30,461 nucleotides of DNA from a virus. Below are positions 29,413 through 30,461 of the stretch, one piece after another (the stretch's first letter is position 1; every line of letters starts with the position of its first letter). A program made the position numbers and the translations under genes. The stretch is from positions 1 to 30,461 of IMG/VR virus record IMGVR_UViG_3300037042_001101; one strand, 5' to 3'. The notes under the pieces are model-generated. The model was not told the origin of the DNA. It did no database searches and saw nothing but the letters and a program-made list of their open reading frames with translations.

Positions 29413-29519
29413 AGGAGGATAAAAAAATAAGTAGACCAAATATTCACTCAAAAAGTAAAAGTTCAAAATTAAAATCCTCAAAGAACTATAAAAAGACCTA
29501 TAAAGGTCAGGGTAGATAA
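29385..29519 (+). CDS. Small basic conserved phage protein
   Basis: A 44-residue, very basic protein, MAKQKIVLVKEDKKISRPN then KSSKLKSSKNYKKTYKGQGR. It overlaps the spanin gene by 28 nt. Close versions of this small protein are, from memory, widespread in marine and freshwater Bacteroidota phages. Function unknown; charge suggests nucleic-acid binding. A terminator follows. Confidence 0.75.
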   Translation: MAKQKIVLVKEDKKISRPNIHSKSKSSKLKSSKNYKKTYKGQGR

Positions 29520-29533
29520 AAGCATAGCAATCC

Positions 29534-29554
29534 GCAAAACACTTTGCTTTTTTT
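29534..29554 (+). terminator. Weak terminator after the lysis genes
   Basis: GCAAA (29534-29538), loop ACAC, TTTGC (29543-29547), followed by a run of seven T. The stem is short, so it may be leaky. Confidence 0.55.
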
Positions 29555-29711
29555 GTTATTTATTTAAACTTTTTTTGTTTATTTTTTTTGTTATTTTTAA
29601 TATATTTTAAAAAAGTAGATGGCAAATTTACAAGTTTTTTTTTACAATATTGCAATATTTAAAATATTTTTTTTAACAAAAATGTTAATATCATATGTTT
29701 ACATTTGACAA
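29555..29711 (+). other. AT-rich non-coding region before the HNH gene
   Basis: 157 bases of nearly pure A/T with T runs. It holds two perfect palindromes: AATATTGCAATATT (29646-29659) and AAAATATTTT (29661-29670). TACATTTG at 29700-29707 fits the -7 consensus but is only 4 nt before ATG 29712, so the transcript would be nearly leaderless. The palindromes could be an operator or an origin. A 29-codon frame at 29619 is probably chance. Confidence 0.5.
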
Positions 29712-30086
29712 ATGAAAAAGCCAACACGAAAATCATTAGTTACAAAATTGGATACAATATTCAGCCAATACATTAGGCGTAAAGATGCTATTAATGATAT
29801 AGCAACCTGTGTAACCTGTGGTAAAAAAGATCATTATAAAAAACTTCAATGCGGTCATTTTCAATCACGATCACATTACTCAACCAGGTGGGATGAACAA
29901 AATGTAGGTGTACAATGTTACGGGTGCAATATTTCACGATCCGGTGAACAATATAAATTTAGTCAATATCTTGGTGATAAATTATCAGAACAATTACAAA
30001 TTAAATCAAAGCAAATAGTTAAATTTGCTGATATAGATTTGGTGGAATTAATAAATTATTATACCGAAAAAGTAAACACTTTGTAA
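29712..30086 (+). CDS. NinG-like HNH/zinc recombination protein
   Basis: This 124-residue protein closely fits the lambda NinG (Rap) family. CVTCGKKDHYKKLQCGHFQSR lies at residues 33-53 with Cys33, Cys36, Cys47 and His49, and NVGVQCYGCNISRSG at 64-78 with Cys69 and Cys72. YKFSQYLGDKL ends the core. The two Cys pairs hold zinc and the GH motif is the HNH-like active site. NinG/Rap cuts recombination junctions or D-loops. The gene stands alone between a non-coding region and a terminator, apart from the other recombination genes. Confidence 0.85.
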   Translation: MKKPTRKSLVTKLDTIFSQYIRRKDAINDIATCVTCGKKDHYKKLQCGHFQSRSHYSTRWDEQNVGVQCYGCNISRSGEQYKFSQYLGDKLSEQLQIKSKQIVKFADIDLVELINYYTEKVNTL

Positions 30087-30111
30087 AGTTTCTTGTTTTT
30101 CTTTGTTTCTA

Positions 30112-30143
30112 AAAGCCCTGTATTTATTATGCAGGGTTTTTTT
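30112..30143 (+). terminator. Terminator after the ninG-like gene
   Basis: AAAGCCCTG (30112-30120) pairs with CAGGGTTTT (30132-30140) around an 11-nt loop, with one G-U pair; T runs to 30143. Transcription probably ends here, and a new promoter follows within 40 nt. Confidence 0.85.
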
Positions 30144-30181
30144 ATATCATAAAATTATGTTAAAATTTTAAATGATAGTTT

Positions 30182-30208
30182 TTTATTCAAAATACATTTA
30201 TATATTTG
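30182..30208 (+). promoter_or_regulatory. Promoter P4 (Bacteroidota type)
   Basis: TTTATTC (30182-30188) and the -7 box TATATTTG (30201-30208). GTTAAAA lies further upstream at 30159-30165, about one helical turn further away than in P1. The leader ATAATTAAAAACAAA follows before ATG 30240, shared with P1-P3. Confidence 0.8.
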
Positions 30209-30239
30209 CCCTATAATTAAAAACAAAAAAACAAATATT

Positions 30240-30329
30240 ATGAAACAAACATTAAAGAATTTCGGATTGGCTCTTTTATTATGGGCAGGTTTATTTACAA
30301 TGCAATTATTAATTAGTAACTTTATTTAA
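30240..30329 (+). CDS. Very small membrane peptide
   Basis: A 29-residue frame with a basic N-terminus (MKQTLKNFG) and one hydrophobic span (LALLLWAGLFTMQLLI). It follows promoter P4 and its leader directly, which makes expression likely. It ends at the first bases of the right copy of the 50-bp repeat. Confidence 0.6.
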   Translation: MKQTLKNFGLALLLWAGLFTMQLLISNFI

Positions 30330-30377
30330 CATTTTAAAAACAAATAAGATTATGAAACAAACAGCAGTAGAATGGTT
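30328..30377 (+). repeat. 50-bp perfect direct repeat, right copy
   Basis: Identical to 119-168. It covers the A-rich leader and the first codons of the last gene in the window. Here the upstream part is not coding, because the previous gene stops at 30327-30329. Confidence 0.85.
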
Positions 30378-30461
30378 GATAGGCGAATTAAAAAAGTATG
30401 ATAGTGCAGGTCTTAAAGACCAATCAAATTATGTTATTGAGATGCCTACTCACATATTAAC
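30352..30461 (+). CDS. Partial MKQTAVEWL-type protein, paralogue of the gene at 143
   Basis: The frame starts at ATG 30352 and runs off the window after 36 residues (MKQTAVEWLIGELKKYD then SAGLKDQSNYVIEMP). The first nine or ten residues equal those of the protein at 143-358; the rest differs. It is probably a diverged duplicate of a small early gene with a shared start region. Function unknown. Confidence 0.75.
   Translation, partial: MKQTAVEWLIGELKKYDSAGLKDQSNYVIEMPTHIL

Noticed and set aside
29619-29708. 29-codon hydrophobic frame in the non-coding gap
   Set aside because: No A-rich leader, composition expected from T runs, and it covers palindromes and a promoter box.
1-30461. Direct terminal repeats or a circular genome closing within the window
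   Set aside because: The only shared end sequence is the 50-bp repeat at 119-168 and 30328-30377, which sits inside different genes and is not at the ends.

Overview
The window looks like most of the genome of a tailed, siphovirus-like phage of a Bacteroidota host, probably a low-GC flavobacterium. The evidence is: very AT-rich DNA; every recognisable gene on the + strand; A-rich leaders instead of Shine-Dalgarno sites; promoters with the Bacteroidota -7 form TAnnTTTG; and many small genes joined by ATGA-type overlaps. I see no integrase, repressor, tRNA, CRISPR array or insertion sequence, so nothing in the window points to a temperate lifestyle.

Layout. Positions 1-7083 hold early replication and recombination genes: an ERF annealing protein, an SSB with the usual acidic tail, a RecA-fold ATPase (RepA-like helicase), a sigma-70-like factor, a small PD-(D/E)XK nuclease and a RecE-like exonuclease, among many small unknown genes. 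Positions 7093-10276 form an operon-like unit behind its own promoter. It encodes two small proteins, a TET/JBP-type 2-oxoglutarate/Fe(II) dioxygenase, a TET-associated glycosyltransferase (TAGT-like), an unknown protein and a DnaA-domain-IV-like DNA-binding protein. This is the most interesting system in the window: a two-step oxidise-then-glycosylate modification of DNA bases, with no DNA methyltransferase beside it. Positions 10273-11821 are small membrane and Cys-rich genes.

Positions 11873-28011 are packaging and virion genes in an unusual order: terminases; a small self-contained transcription unit with a possible pseudoknot RNA; a tail assembly chaperone with a -1 frameshift site; tail proteins and tape measure; then the head module (XkdF-like protease, scaffold-like protein, major capsid protein, tail-tube-like protein, portal with an extra C-terminal domain, connector); then fibre-like proteins. 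Positions 28016-29519 are lysis genes: holin candidates, a GH24 endolysin and a probable unimolecular spanin. The right end has a NinG-like HNH protein, a terminator, a promoter and a second copy of the small gene found at the left end, with a 50-bp perfect repeat.

Regulation. Four promoters share a TTTAT-type upstream box, TAnnTTTG and an AAAAACAAA leader. Two other promoter candidates, each placed just after a terminator in the structural region, share a different motif (ACAATWTTG, 8 nt, TTATTAATATA). The phage sigma-like factor is an obvious candidate to read the second class, but that link is inference. All product names come from reading motifs and family resemblance by eye; no database search was run.
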